A stretch of DNA of 64,000 nucleotides from the NCBI GenBank assembly GCA_033964015.1, contig CM066913.1, positions 6,175,169 to 6,239,168 of the forward strand, written 5' to 3'. The notes beneath the pieces were generated by a model. It was not told where the DNA came from, searched no databases, and saw only the letters and a program-made list of their open reading frames with translations. Numbering within the stretch: position 1 is the stretch's first letter; every line of letters begins with the position of its first letter. The translations under genes were made by a program, and so were the position numbers. Below, piece by piece: positions 1 to 19,500 of this stretch. This DNA comes from Scolanthus callimorphus (lineage: Eukaryota > Cnidaria > Anthozoa > Actiniaria > Edwardsiidae).

Positions 1-1596
1 AGAAACCTGCTTGATAAATGCTAAATTCATTAAGAATTCTTCAATGAGACCTCCAATTAAAGAGATAAGAATTATTCATTAAGAGCTAGATAATCAAAAT
101 GAATACCCAGACTGGAAAAATTATTTTCCTGAGCAACGTATGGATAAATTGAATACATTGAAGATGTGATGTGTGATGTGCAAATTCCACATGTAACTCC
201 AGCTTCATTGATAGCAATAAATAATGGCACAATGAATTAATAAAGAGATCATGTGTAATCATCAACTGCAAACACTGGAGTGGGATCATTTCAAAGCGAC
301 ATCATGAGTGACAAGCACAATCTCAAATAGTTGTTTTGAATTGAATTACATTTTTATGGCTGCCACTGTCAAATAACCTGAACATGACAAGCCTTAATTG
401 CATATTACTGAAAGTATATGGACAATCAAAGTTCAAATGCTCTAAAGCCTTTGTTTTTACATTTAAATTGGGTGAAATTGCGCATTCCTTAATCGTAGAT
501 CAAAACAAAGAATTGACACTGGCACGGAAACGGGTACGGAGTCGGTCTGAATGCTCGACTAAATTAGAATGCTTAACAAATTATCAAATACCCCCGCTTG
601 GAGATAGCCTGGAAACCGATAATCCTCGACATAAAATACCTGATCATTTCTTTGTCGATAACACACAATGACACAGGGATCAAAATCCGGTTTATACCTT
701 TCTGATAGCCTGTTTTTTTCCCCGTGACAAATCGCTTCAAACCGTTCGGTACGGACGTTACAATTTAGGAATTATATAAGTGCATTTTAGTATTGACCTG
801 TCGGCCAGTCTGCGGATATACTGTCTAGGGATAATGTCATATTAGTTACAGGCCCGCCCTTAGCTCTGTGGATCTTGCTTGAGTGGAAGCCCTACCTCCA
901 AGCTAGTCATGTAACGCTCACGTCGAATAGTCTTGTTCACCGCCCGCTTTTATTATAGACCAACAAAAAGTGCGAATTTCGAAGCGTATTTTGTAGCCGG
1001 GATGCTAGCAAACCAGAAACAAACAATCTACATAAACGGAGCTATTAACGGTATTTACCATGCATATTTCCAACTCGCAGGAGATGTTTTCTTCAGACCT
1101 AGAAGAGGGCTTGAAGTCTTAACTTGCTCGTAAACAACCTGCCCCCGCCACGTCCGCCATCTTGGATAAGTAATTTTTGACGAGTAACCGCTGGAGAAAC
1201 TACGTGGGCGCACTTTGAGGGCGCGCTCCTCCTTTGGAGGCGGAAGGAGTGGTCCGAGTGTAAGGGGGTAGCAAAAGCTCCAAATTAATCACGCGGTCCT
1301 TTGGATATATTAAAATTCTAACGTAAAATTCTCGCTTGAGGACAAGACTAATATATGAGAATAAAACAAAGAAATAATAAAAAACACACAGGAATTTTGA
1401 TATATTGAAATTGTTTTATTTTGGAGCACTGTGGGTATTACAATTCCAGCACTCTTGAACACCATTTCATTTTGGACAAAATTTGAGCTTTTTTTCTCAT
1501 TTTGGGAAACATTAATATTGTTTTTATTATAAGATAAGAACAATATTCTATTTCTAATTGGTTGAGCACCACCAGCAAATTCTTGATGTTTTTAAA
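1..1596. other. Intergenic, no gene recognised
   Basis: Short open frames occur on both strands, but none has a recognisable domain, a convincing splice context or family-like composition. The sequence is AT-rich. I see no RNA gene. It may hold distal 3' sequence of the minus-strand HAD-like gene or a neighbour outside the window. Confidence 0.5.
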
Positions 1597-1772
1597 GGTG
1601 AGCAGTGCCATAGCTAGCGGAGGATCAGAGGGGGCAGTTGCCCCCCCAGGGAAGTAAAAATTTGAGTGTCAACATGTTGAAAAAAATCTGTTTGCCCCCC
1701 AGCAAAAACAAAGGATGACCAAGGCTTGACCCCAATGCAAAAAATTCTAGCTACAGCCAGCCTTGGTGAGCA
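1597..1772. mobile_element. MITE with GCTAG tips and C/G runs
   Basis: The 8-base word GGTGAGCA lies at 1597-1604 and again at 1765-1772, as expected of a target duplication. Between them the ends are imperfect inverted repeats centred on TAGCTAG, and the left part carries GGGGGCAGTTGCCCCCC. The element near 3363-3440 has the same tips and a G run, so both look like copies of one non-autonomous DNA transposon. An 8-bp duplication fits hAT-type elements, but no transposase is present to test that. Confidence 0.55.
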
Positions 1773-1999
1773 ACTTATGCCATCAAAGATTGGATAATTA
1801 ACATTCTCACATTTTGATTACAATCCAACTAAATTCCCACATTTTATTATCATAAACCAAGGAATGACCATAGTAGATATACAAATCTATACATGAAATG
1901 GACGATAACACAAAAATAATACAAATTGACTTTTCAGTACCCTTCAGGAAGCATAGATAATAAAAATGATTCTTTAATCCACACTGACTCTAGACATGA

Positions 2000-3110
2000 T
2001 CAATGTGTATTGATGTACTTCTCATAATTGTCCTCGCACATCTGAAGTGTTTCTACAAAGTAGTTGTCATTGAGTATGCTTTCAAAAAGCTGTGTTCTGA
2101 CAAGACAACTATCATCAAACTCCTCTGGGTTAAGGCTATGAAATCCAGTTTTACCTTTTACCATCAGATTGACAATGTTATCTGAAGGATCCCATGCCCT
2201 AATGTTATCATCAAATAGAATATGCTGTGCGGCATTATCATGAGGGTCAACCAACAAAGGTTTCCCTGCTGCACTTACAAATCCTTTCTCCTTCCACCAC
2301 TCATAGTTATCTAAGCAAAGCTGTACTCCTTTGGAATGAGTGAAAAGGTGGTACACTTTCTCAGGAAAATTAATCTCTTCTCCTGGAATTTTAACGTGTA
2401 TACCTTCATCTGTACCAGTTATTTCCCAAGGGGTAAAGTTTATTTCTAAGGTTTTGCCCTTTGGAAAGGAAACAGCGGGTGTAGACCCTTCTTGAAATGT
2501 TTATTGCTTGAAGAGCTCTTTCTCCATCACCACCAAATGTGCGTAACACAATGCTGAAATTTCTCTTTGCTACCAACAAGTGGATGAGCAACTTAAAGAA
2601 TGACGGGACAATACAGTAAAAGACCCCATCGTGTTCTCTAAGGAGCAGCGGCTCAATAATCTCACCATTCAAGGCAGATTTACATCGAAGGCTCTCTTTC
2701 ACTTTCTCAACATATGGCCGGAACTGCTCCCCGACAACTTCTAAAGTAAACCTCCTTGCATGAGCTTTGAAATCAGACCTTGGTTTTCCAGCTTTGGCAA
2801 ACTTCCACTCTGCGTATTTGTAATAGGAGATTGATTCTGGGGTTGAAGGCTTGGTTGAGATTGGGTTTTCGACAGGTTTCCAGTCGCCATTTTCATCTAC
2901 AGTTCCCCATACAATTTCAGTCATGTATTCGTTCAGTATTCCCTCTAAAGCAGTCAGTTTAGTCTTTGAGTCTCCAATAAACATGGTGTTGTTTACATCA
3001 ATGTGTAGCACAAGCTTGCGCTGGGAGGAAGCCATACTAAGATTAAGAATTCTTATCCTGCGAAAGCTTGGTAGGGCAACAGCTCGCTTGATTGGGCTAA
3101 GAAACCGCAA
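2000..3110 (-). CDS. HAD-like uncharacterised protein, intronless, with one frameshift
   Basis: Two minus-strand frames abut: 3110 to about 2487 and about 2487 to 2000. Together they give roughly 370 residues without an intron. A HAD-type nucleophile-like motif (LHIDVNNT) follows the second Met (3035), and an acidic FDDN motif typical of HAD motif IV lies near 2210. The segment before Met 3035 (MRFLSPIKR...) is basic and could be a mitochondrial presequence, so either Met may be used. The break near 2490 needs one base removed or two added, in an AT-rich stretch (ATAAACATTT). Both halves stay open and coherent, so I read it as one gene carrying a sequence error or a recent lesion. Catalytic activity cannot be judged, because the first Asp motif is D-x-N, not the standard D-x-D. 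The lack of introns would also suit a retrocopy. Confidence 0.7.
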
Positions 3111-3205
3111 AGACGAGCGTAAAACTTTGACAAGACTAATTCTTACTAGTGTTAGTCCGATTTGAAGAGTAAAAGATAGCTACAGGGCTCAAATAATGTA
3201 AAAAG

Positions 3206-3353
3206 ATGGCCCTAAATCAGTTTTTAACGTTTCACAAAGTTTATAGTAGTTGCCGACTTCCAGCCGTTTCTGTCAGGCGTTCATTGCCCTTATCCAGGAT
3301 GCCTTGCGAGCTTGGCTCACAACGGATTTTGCAACAGAAACAGAACTTGCCAG
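3206..3353 (+). CDS. Possible first exon, mitochondrial-type presequence
   Basis: ATG at 3206 opens 49 codons rich in Arg, Ser and Leu and poor in acidic residues, ending at a CAG|GTAATA donor. That composition resembles a mitochondrial targeting peptide. It starts 95 bp from the divergent HAD-like gene, which would suit a shared promoter. No convincing second exon was found. A frame at 3454-3635 joins in phase, but the sequence between is essentially a MITE, so the join is doubtful. It may also be spurious. Confidence 0.25.
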
Positions 3354-3362
3354 GTAATATCA

Positions 3363-3440
3363 AGGCCGTAGCTAGAAATTTTTCTGGGGTGGGGGGGGGG
3401 GGGGGGGGGGGGGGACTGCCCCTACCGCTAGCTGCGGCCC
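3363..3440. mobile_element. Short MITE enclosing a long G run
   Basis: Inverted tips GGCCGTAGCTAG (from 3364) and CTAGCTGCGGCC (to 3439) enclose a run of about 24 G around 3390-3415. It shares its tips with the element at 1605-1764. The length of the G run is probably unreliable in the assembly. Confidence 0.5.
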
Positions 3441-3639
3441 TGAATATTATAAGATGCTCGTCCGAAAATAACAATGACACAAAGAAAAACAAGAACCAAG
3501 AAGTATCAAGTGGCATACCGACAGTGTGAAGAAGCGCGCAGGAACCTGTCCGCGGGAAAATCGTTCTTGTTGACGCAATATATTAACTATGAGAGAGGCT
3601 ATCAAATAGAAAATTATTTTGTGGCATTACATTAATTTA

Positions 3640-4490
3640 CTCTTGGTTTTATGCATTTCTCTTGTTTTTGCTTTAAAATTTTACATTGTCACATGACCCT
3701 TGCAATAATTATTTGGTCTCTCTTTGCAAAAGCTCGATCGCACAACGGCTCTTTTATTAGTTTTGACGCAGGAACAAGGTCGTGCCCAAAACCAGAAGTG
3801 CAAAACAATTTTCGCGGTCAAACAATTACCGCATCGAATAAATCGGAAACACACTTCAAAGAAACAACGGAACATTTTACACATCCATTGTTACTTCCGT
3901 TTCGGTGTTAATGACGTCAAATCGAGGCCTTCGGCCTTTAAAAAATTCATTTATTGAATACAGTATTATGTGTTTACTATTTTCATGTATGATTCTACTC
4001 CAGTCTGTGATATAATCTATTTCAGTGAGATACTCGAATCTACAACCCGAGGGATACACATGGTTAGAACCAATACAATGATGTTTTTGTTACAGAGATG
4101 TTGCTAAGAGAGGTGAGACAGGCTTGACGTCAAAATGCTACTCACACCCTCACATCACACAACATCAAATGCGAATAATAAATAATTTCCTTGACCTAAA
4201 AGGTGATGACTACCATGTTTGGACATTTACCGGACAAAAGAAGTACAATCCTTATTTACTTCCGGTGTTGTGTGACGTCACACCTTCCATATATGGGGGC
4301 TGTTCCTAGAAGCCATCGGTCACGAGCACGAAGAAAAAGAAGTTGAAGTCATCTCCGCTTCGGGAAGTGCTTGTGGCATCTATTTGGAAAGGAAATATAA
4401 ATACTTAATTGCCGCTGAATGAATATTCTATACCACTAGGCGACGGAAGAATAACTTAGGAAGCTTTTTGCTTCGCAACGAAAGTGAAAA
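3640..4490. other. Upstream region of the kinase gene
   Basis: About 850 bp without a supported exon. It holds TGACGTC/TGACGTCA-like words near 3910, 4129 and 4274 (CRE-like by sequence only) and a small GAGGCCTTCGGCCT hairpin at about 3924. It may contain the promoter and 5' UTR of the PKC gene that starts at 4491. I cannot place the transcription start. Confidence 0.35.
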
Positions 4491-13069
<8,579 letters not shown>

Positions 13070-13322
13070 GTACATCTACGTGTGGAAAGGACCCCAAAAT
13101 ATAGGTAGATAGCTACACTGACAAATGGAAAACCAAATCAAAAAGACCCGTGAAAAAGTTGAACGTAACTGGACAAAAGTCAATCAACAATATTGGAAAG
13201 TTTTCCACAGTCAAATTATTTATGTTTCTATATCTAATTGTAGTTAGTGATAGCAGAATCAATTATCTTTATTGATGAAGAAAATTTGTACTGGAGTCCG
13301 TGGTACAAATCTTCAAAGTATG

Positions 13323-13596
13323 GTAGTTAGTGTGCAAGGGCTTATGAAACAACTCTGAAAGTGCAGGCACGTTTTCTCAGTTTTTCCCCGTCTAATTCCT
13401 CGGAATAATATTCTCTGTCGATTCCCTGTAAGCTACCTTGGAATATGATTCGAAAGAGTGTAGTTAGTGTGCAAGGGCTTATGAAAACAACTCTGAAAGT
13501 GCAGGCACGTTTTTTTAGTTTTTCCCCGTCTAATTCCTCGGAATAACATTCTCTGTCGATTCCCTGTAAGCTACCTTGGAATATGATTCGAAAGAG
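13323..13596. repeat. Tandem duplication, two copies of about 137 bp
   Basis: A unit beginning GTAGTTAGTGTGCAAGGG starts at 13323 and again at 13460. The copies differ at only a few positions (for example AATAATATT versus AATAACATT). It lies about 250 bp beyond the PKC stop codon, so it may be within the 3' UTR or just beyond it. The near identity implies a recent duplication or a collapsed array. Confidence 0.85.
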
Positions 13597-13735
13597 GCCT
13601 CTGCTAGCAGGGACTCTGGTGCGCGCTTCAGAATGACAAACCTTTTATCATTATTATACATTGTACTCACTATCTCGATTCCGATTGGCTAAAAGCGCGC
13701 GCTTTACTTGGGAATCACGCACTTTGAGGGTCTCC

Positions 13736-13780
13736 AAGAATCAGCATGCTGATTCTTGAAGAATCAGCTAGCTGATTCTT
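13736..13780. repeat. Pair of 22-bp perfect palindromes
   Basis: Two perfect 22-bp palindromes lie at 13736-13757 and 13759-13780, separated by one base. They are identical except for the central four bases (CATG in the first, CTAG in the second); both arms read AAGAATCAG. A GCGCGC-rich flank follows. The function is unknown. Confidence 0.8.
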
Positions 13781-13906
13781 GATCCAACGCGCGCAATGCA
13801 TCATTGGACTAGAGCACTTGAATGTTTTCCCTATTAACAAGGCGCTTGTGTGAAGAAATTGCTTGACAGAAAAAAAGTATTTTTACTGAATCAATGTATA
13901 ATAAAA

Positions 13907-14050
13907 CAATTATTGAATTCGTTTTTTATGATTTCCAGAATAAACATTGTCTCGCCAAGTGGAATCAGGCTCGGCCTTACGGCCTCGCCTGATTCTACCT
14001 GTCTCGACATTGTTTATTCTGGAAATCACAAAAACCTCATCCAATAATTG
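13907..14050. mobile_element. Hairpin MITE, 144 bp
   Basis: Inverted repeats running from CAATTATTG inward through GATTTCCAGAATAAACA on the left are mirrored on the right, ending in CAATAATTG. The centre contains a second stem (CTCGGCCTTACGGCCTCG). It is non-coding and typical of a MITE. Confidence 0.65.
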
Positions 14051-14059
14051 CTTATTATT

Positions 14060-15084
14060 GTATATAAACTGAATTGCATTTATTCATTAAAAAAATCAAA
14101 ATTATATTACATGTAAAATTCTTGTTTTTCTTTTATGTTATTTTTAAAACATTAGTCACAAGCTGACCGAACCTGTTAAAGTGGAAAGACTGTGTTTGGT
14201 CTGACATTTGTAAAGAAAAAAAAAACAATGAAAAAATAAGTGTGATTTGTGTAGCAAACGTAATAGAGCTTATCCGGTTTTACTTCCAAGAGTTTTCATT
14301 TAGGTCATTTGTTGAGCTAATTTTGTGTTACTTCGCCTAATTTGATACGGTACATTTCCGCGTTCTCACCTTGGCAAAGGTTTTGGTTGGTTACCTATAA
14401 TGGCACAGATTTGCAATGTTGACATGACATTATCAAATTTATTATGTATAGCCTCCTGTTTCGGGATAAAGAAGTCCAAATATCGGGAGGTTGGTACGAT
14501 TTTTAGTTCGATAATTTGATCCTGTAGCAGTGGATCTTGGATCTTTATATCGTCGTGCAGTACTCCAAGAGTAAGGTAGCATTCTATTCTATCCCCTACA
14601 GCGACATAAATACATATGCTCTTAAATTCGAATTATTTAAGAAGCGTTTTTTCATTATTGGGGTTTTTTTCGTCCTATAAAAAAAGCTTTGTCAGTGCAT
14701 GGAGATGGAAGAAATTCTCTAGGCGTCAGGATCAGGATTTTTTTTTTTGGAGGGGGGGGGGGGAGGAGTTAGTAAAATAGATTCGATTATTATATTTATG
14801 TCCTTCAATTCTTCGTATTTCATTATTTCCGGTAAAAGTAAGGAAAACGGGACTTTTTGAAGAATATTTTTCATCAAGATGTCCTTTTACATTGCGTAAC
14901 GTAAAAAACGCACACTCGAAATTTACATCTTGTCGGTCGATACATGGCCGCACGGAGATACGGATTTTATTTTAGTGTGATATCTTCACATGTGAAAATA
15001 TCATGTTATTGTCACGTGTGAAGATATCAAGTTTTCGCGCGGGAGATCACTTGGTATTTCATTGGTGTTTAGTCTCTATATAAT
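14060..15084. other. Non-coding interval with G run and small inverted repeat
   Basis: No gene is supported. An 18-base arm (TGATATCTTCACATGTGA) at 14978 is inverted at 15012-15029, and a poly-T/poly-G tract lies at 14730-14765. These look like transposon debris and low-complexity sequence. Confidence 0.45.
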
Positions 15085-15980
15085 GTATCAGTCAATTCCA
15101 GCGCTGACCATGCCCCCCCCGGGCAACCCCCGGGATTTTGGTCATTTCTAAAAATAAAACTGAAAATTCCCCACCCCCGGGCTAGCAAAAATGCAAAATA
15201 CCCCACGGCGGGGAACACAAAAAGCGGAAAAATGCCCCACCCCCGGGACTGAGAAAAAGACGGTAGGATTCCATCGACTCTGCGTGACAAAGCTTCACAA
15301 CAAAAACTTCAACTCCATTTATACTGTCCGAGCATTTATAATTCGTTTCAGTAAATGTACTTTAGTTTTCTCGTCTTTGAACGAGTTCTCACTTCACTGA
15401 AAGTGAGACAAAATATAAATAAAGAAGTGAAACTAGGAATGTCTACCGATATTGTACTAATACCTTAGGCCATTCGCCGTTATAGCCATTTCTGCAAATT
15501 GTCTCCGGAATCTCTCAATGCGAAATTTACCTTTATTCTATTTGCAGAGCAACTATTTGACAGTTATGTTACTTGACTTGATAGTGTCAATTCATTTTTA
15601 TGTTTTTCCACTGAGACGAAATTGCGAAATCTGTTTCTTCTCTATAGGAGACGTTAACTGCGAAATGTGCAAATGTGTCTTCCCCAAACGTGGTGTATAC
15701 GGGCCATGCTCTGCATTATATTTTATGTGGCGTTATTTTCTGTAACTGGGACTTTGTAACTGCCAAACGATAGTTATTGTAACTGGTGTTGTAGTTCGTA
15801 AAACCCGACGCGCTTGAGATTAGAAAACCAAAATTCCCCACCCCCCTCCCCGGGGAAAAACAATTCCCGACCCTGGGACCAGCAAAATTTTCAAAATTCC
15901 CCACCCCAGGGAAGGCAGCGGTGCGCAAATGCCCCACGGTGTCCCGGGGGGGGATGGTCACCGCTGGAATTGACTGATAC
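15085..15980. mobile_element. Non-autonomous DNA element, ~0.9 kb, with CCCCGGG subterminal runs
   Basis: The terminal inverted repeat GTATCAGTCAATTCCAGCG starts at 15085 and its complement ends at 15980. Inside each end are runs of C or G followed by degenerate CCCCACCCC-type repeats in opposite orientation. The middle about 500 bp has no recognisable transposase. Confidence 0.7.
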
Positions 15981-16177
15981 ATAAAGAAAATATGACATCC
16001 TTTCGTATCGTGCGCGAGAGACCATAGAAAATGTGACATGTATTTTAAAGTTATAAGATTTAAACTACTGTCTTTATTCTCATTGTAAAAAAACAACTTG
16101 AAAGTTTTCTAACAACGTTGAAAAAATAAAACCTTAATTGCCGATGAAACAGTAAGAAAAAGAAAAAAAACATTTGC

Positions 16178-16250
16178 TGGTCCGTAAGGGGCTCGAACCC
16201 TTGACCTTAGCGTTATTAGCACCACGCTCTGCCGACTGAGCTAACGGACC
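16178..16250 (-). tRNA. tRNA-Ile (anticodon AAT)
   Basis: The minus strand gives a 73-nt cloverleaf: acceptor stem GGTCCGT/ACGGACC with discriminator A, D stem GCTC/GAGC, anticodon loop CTAATAA with anticodon AAT, variable AGGTC, and a T arm with GGTTCGAGCCCC. There is no intron. A run of T residues follows the gene on its own strand (A run at 16163-16170 on +), as expected of a Pol III terminator. The anticodon-arm sequence matches the standard animal tRNA-Ile(AAT). Confidence 0.95.
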
Positions 16251-16542
16251 CACGCTTGATAGTTATTGGAGAAATAATCTAGTAAATGTTTTGTGACATT
16301 TCTCATGCAATTAAACTTTTACTGTTGCCATATTTTACTCATTTCAACATAAAATCCATATACATTCTCCGCAATGAACATGTTTTCATCCAATTTACTG
16401 CCATCGAAACATCGAATGAGTTCACTTTATCTAAAAACTTTTTAAAGAAAATTTTAAAACACTTCGATTTTCAAATTTAAAAAGGATAGTAAATACCTAC
16501 TAGTATATTGAACGAAATTGTCTGGTAGAAATTTCCAAAGAC

Positions 16543-19500
16543 ATGGCGGAATATGAACTACGAAACTGGCACCTCAAAGATTTATTATGCTCGTTGCTGC
16601 TAATGCTGACCATCTTGACCGCGGGCACCGCCATCCAAAGCAGCCAGATTCCAGACGAAGGTAAAATGGGCGCGTTTTTACAGAACCAACAGCAGAAATA
16701 TTGGGGAAAAAACCTTTAAGTTTTAATATCCTTTTATCCCTCCGTAATTGCACCATACAAATGATATGGGGCCGGCATGCACCTATTTCGAGAAAAGGTT
16801 GTACCCGGCGTGAAGCATTTGTTCACGGTACCCGCGGTGCGTCTTGAAGTCTCTCCCGTCATACACTACAGGCTTCAACAAAATAGTAGTGCGTCACCAG
16901 TCTCGTACCCAGATTTCTGATCCAATCGATTGCCAATCGATTTTTTGGAGCCGTATGGGGGGACTAAGGCAAGTACTAGACACGGCGCGCAATGAGTTGT
17001 GGGGCATGCGCGCCCTGTTAAAACTATTCCCATAACTCTCTGCTATCCCACAAATCTTTGAATGTTCTGTGAGACGCTTTTTCCTTTGCAGATTTCAGTC
17101 TGCCCTCCCATAACGTTGACTCTCCAAACTATCAACATTCGTTATTGGAAACCGGTTAATGACCTGGTACAAAGAAAAGAAAATTTTAAAGAAAATTTAT
17201 AAAAATGTAAATTAACATTTAAAGAAAATTTAAACAGAACAGAGCTCTCCAGGTATTAGACACATATACATGTATAACATTTAACGTTATATCAACGTTT
17301 TTGGTGTCAGTATACTTATCATATCACATAAATATCATACCCGAAAGAAAAAGCTGAGGTTTTTAATAATTATTTTGTAAGTCAATCACAATTACCAGCT
17401 ACTGATGATCATGCGACTGTTAGCCCTATTTCAAATGAAATCGAAGACGCGACTCACCCTACCATTTCTTGCGTGTCGACTAGTGAAGACGAGGTGTACA
17501 AGTTGCTGGACCTTGTTGATGTGAATAAAGCGTGTGGTTTTGACGGAATTAGTAACAAGGTACTAAGGCTTTGTAAGAGTGGGCTCGCACTTGCATTATC
17601 AAATTTAATTAACCTTTCTCTATCTCTTGGTCAATTCCCAAGTGATTGGAAGTTAGCGAATGTTATACCATTGTTTAAACGCATTAACCGACAATTCAAA
17701 GTAAATTATCGGCCGGTCTCTCTCCTGCCTAGTATTAGTAAAATATGTGAAAAATTGTTTTTCTCAGATTGTATTCTTTTTTAAAGCGGATAGGATTTTT
17801 TTATCGTTTTCAATCTGGTTTTTGTTTAAATGATTCGACTGTAATGCAATTGGTTTATATCGTGAACCAAATACATGAAGCACTTGATAGGGGGAATGAA
17901 GTACGCGCGGTGTTTTTGGACATATCCAAAGCATTCGATAAGGTCTGGCACGAGGGACTGCTCCTCAAATTGAAAAGGGTTGGTGTGAGGGGTGATCTTT
18001 ATAAGTGGTTTGAGAGTTATTTAAGTGAAAGAAAGCAACAGGTTGTTATCGAAGGAAGCAGCTCCTCGTGCCAAACTATCAAAGCCGGTGTGCCTCAGGG
18101 CTCCGTCTTAGGTCCACTTTTATTTCTCATTTATATCAATGATATCCAGGTTGGGCTCGAGAGCGGCTGCTTTCTATTCGCTGACGACACGCTGCTATTA
18201 AATGAAGTGGATGTGTCCCCTGAAGCTACTGCTAGCGAGTTGAATAGCGATTTATTTTCTATTTCCTCCTGGGCCAGCAAGTGGTTAGTAACTATGAATG
18301 CAGCCAAAACGAAATCAATGACATTCTCACTTAAAAAAAACTTGCCACACCACCCAGACTTGTGTATGGGAGGAATGAAAATTGAAATTGTAAAGGAGCA
18401 CGAACACTTGGGTGTGGTTTTGGAAAGTAAAATGTCATGGAAGGCTCATTTAACCAAGATTTACCAGAAAGCATCGAAAAAATTAAACTTGTTAAAAGGA
18501 CTTAAGTTTACGTTATCCCGACACACTCTTGAAGTGTTATATAAATCATTAATTCGATCAAATCTAGAGTACGCCGATGTTGTCTGGGACGGATGCACAA
18601 AGGGTGAATCTGATCTCTTAGAGAGTATACAATTTGATGCTACGCGTGCCATTACTGGTGCAATTAAAGGAACCCACAGGGAATCCTTGTTATTGGAAAC
18701 TGGTCTGCGTCGTTTAGCTGATAGAAGGAAAATGCACAAGCTGATTCTTTTATACAAAATGGTAAATAATTTTGCTCCTCCGTATCTTTCTTCAATCTGC
18801 CCTCAGCAAGTAGCTAGTGCGACCTCGTATGCCTTAAGGAATAATTCCAATTTAATAATACCATTTATTAATACTGAAAAATCAAAAAATATTTTCTTTA
18901 TTCTACCATTCAATTGTGGAATAGCTTGCCTCAGTCAATTCGCGATAGCTTATCTGTAGCTTCTTTCAAGAGTGCCTTATTACGTGAAACTTTCCCTGTA
19001 CCACCAGTGAACAAGCTGGTTTATTTAGGTGTCGGCGAAGAAAGATATTTTTCAATTTTGCATACAAGATTAAGATTAAAGCAGTGTGCCCTTAATTGGT
19101 ACCTGTATTCAATTAATTGTGTAGACTCGCCAGCTTGTTCCTGTGGTGCAGGGAAAGAAGATGTCGCACACTATTTTCTATTTTGCCCTAGATATGCTGC
19201 TCAACGTAATTCTCTTTTCGCCTCTGTCGAAGAAATTGCTGGCATTACCTGGAATTCTCTTAATACTACTAAAAGAACCGAGATTCTCTTAAATGGAAAT
19301 TTGACTTTTAACTTCAATGGTAATGTGGCAATTTTTGCAGCAGTAAGACAATACATCAAAGAAACGAAAAGGTTTACTTAATCTTTTTTTCTCTTGGCCA
19401 ACATTCTTTTTATCTACGTGTGTGTTCGCTATAAAGTAAAAAGTTTGTATCTAAAAAAAAAAAAAACATGCAAAATGATATGTTAGTATAATGTTATGCA

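Noticed and set aside
3454..3635. Second exon for the presequence-like frame at 3206
   Set aside because: It joins in phase, but the acceptor lacks a pyrimidine tract and the intervening intron would be almost entirely a MITE; no homology recognised.
15716..16096. 126-codon minus-strand frame at the right end of the 15085-15980 element
   Set aside because: Lies in subterminal C/G-rich repeats of the element; low complexity.
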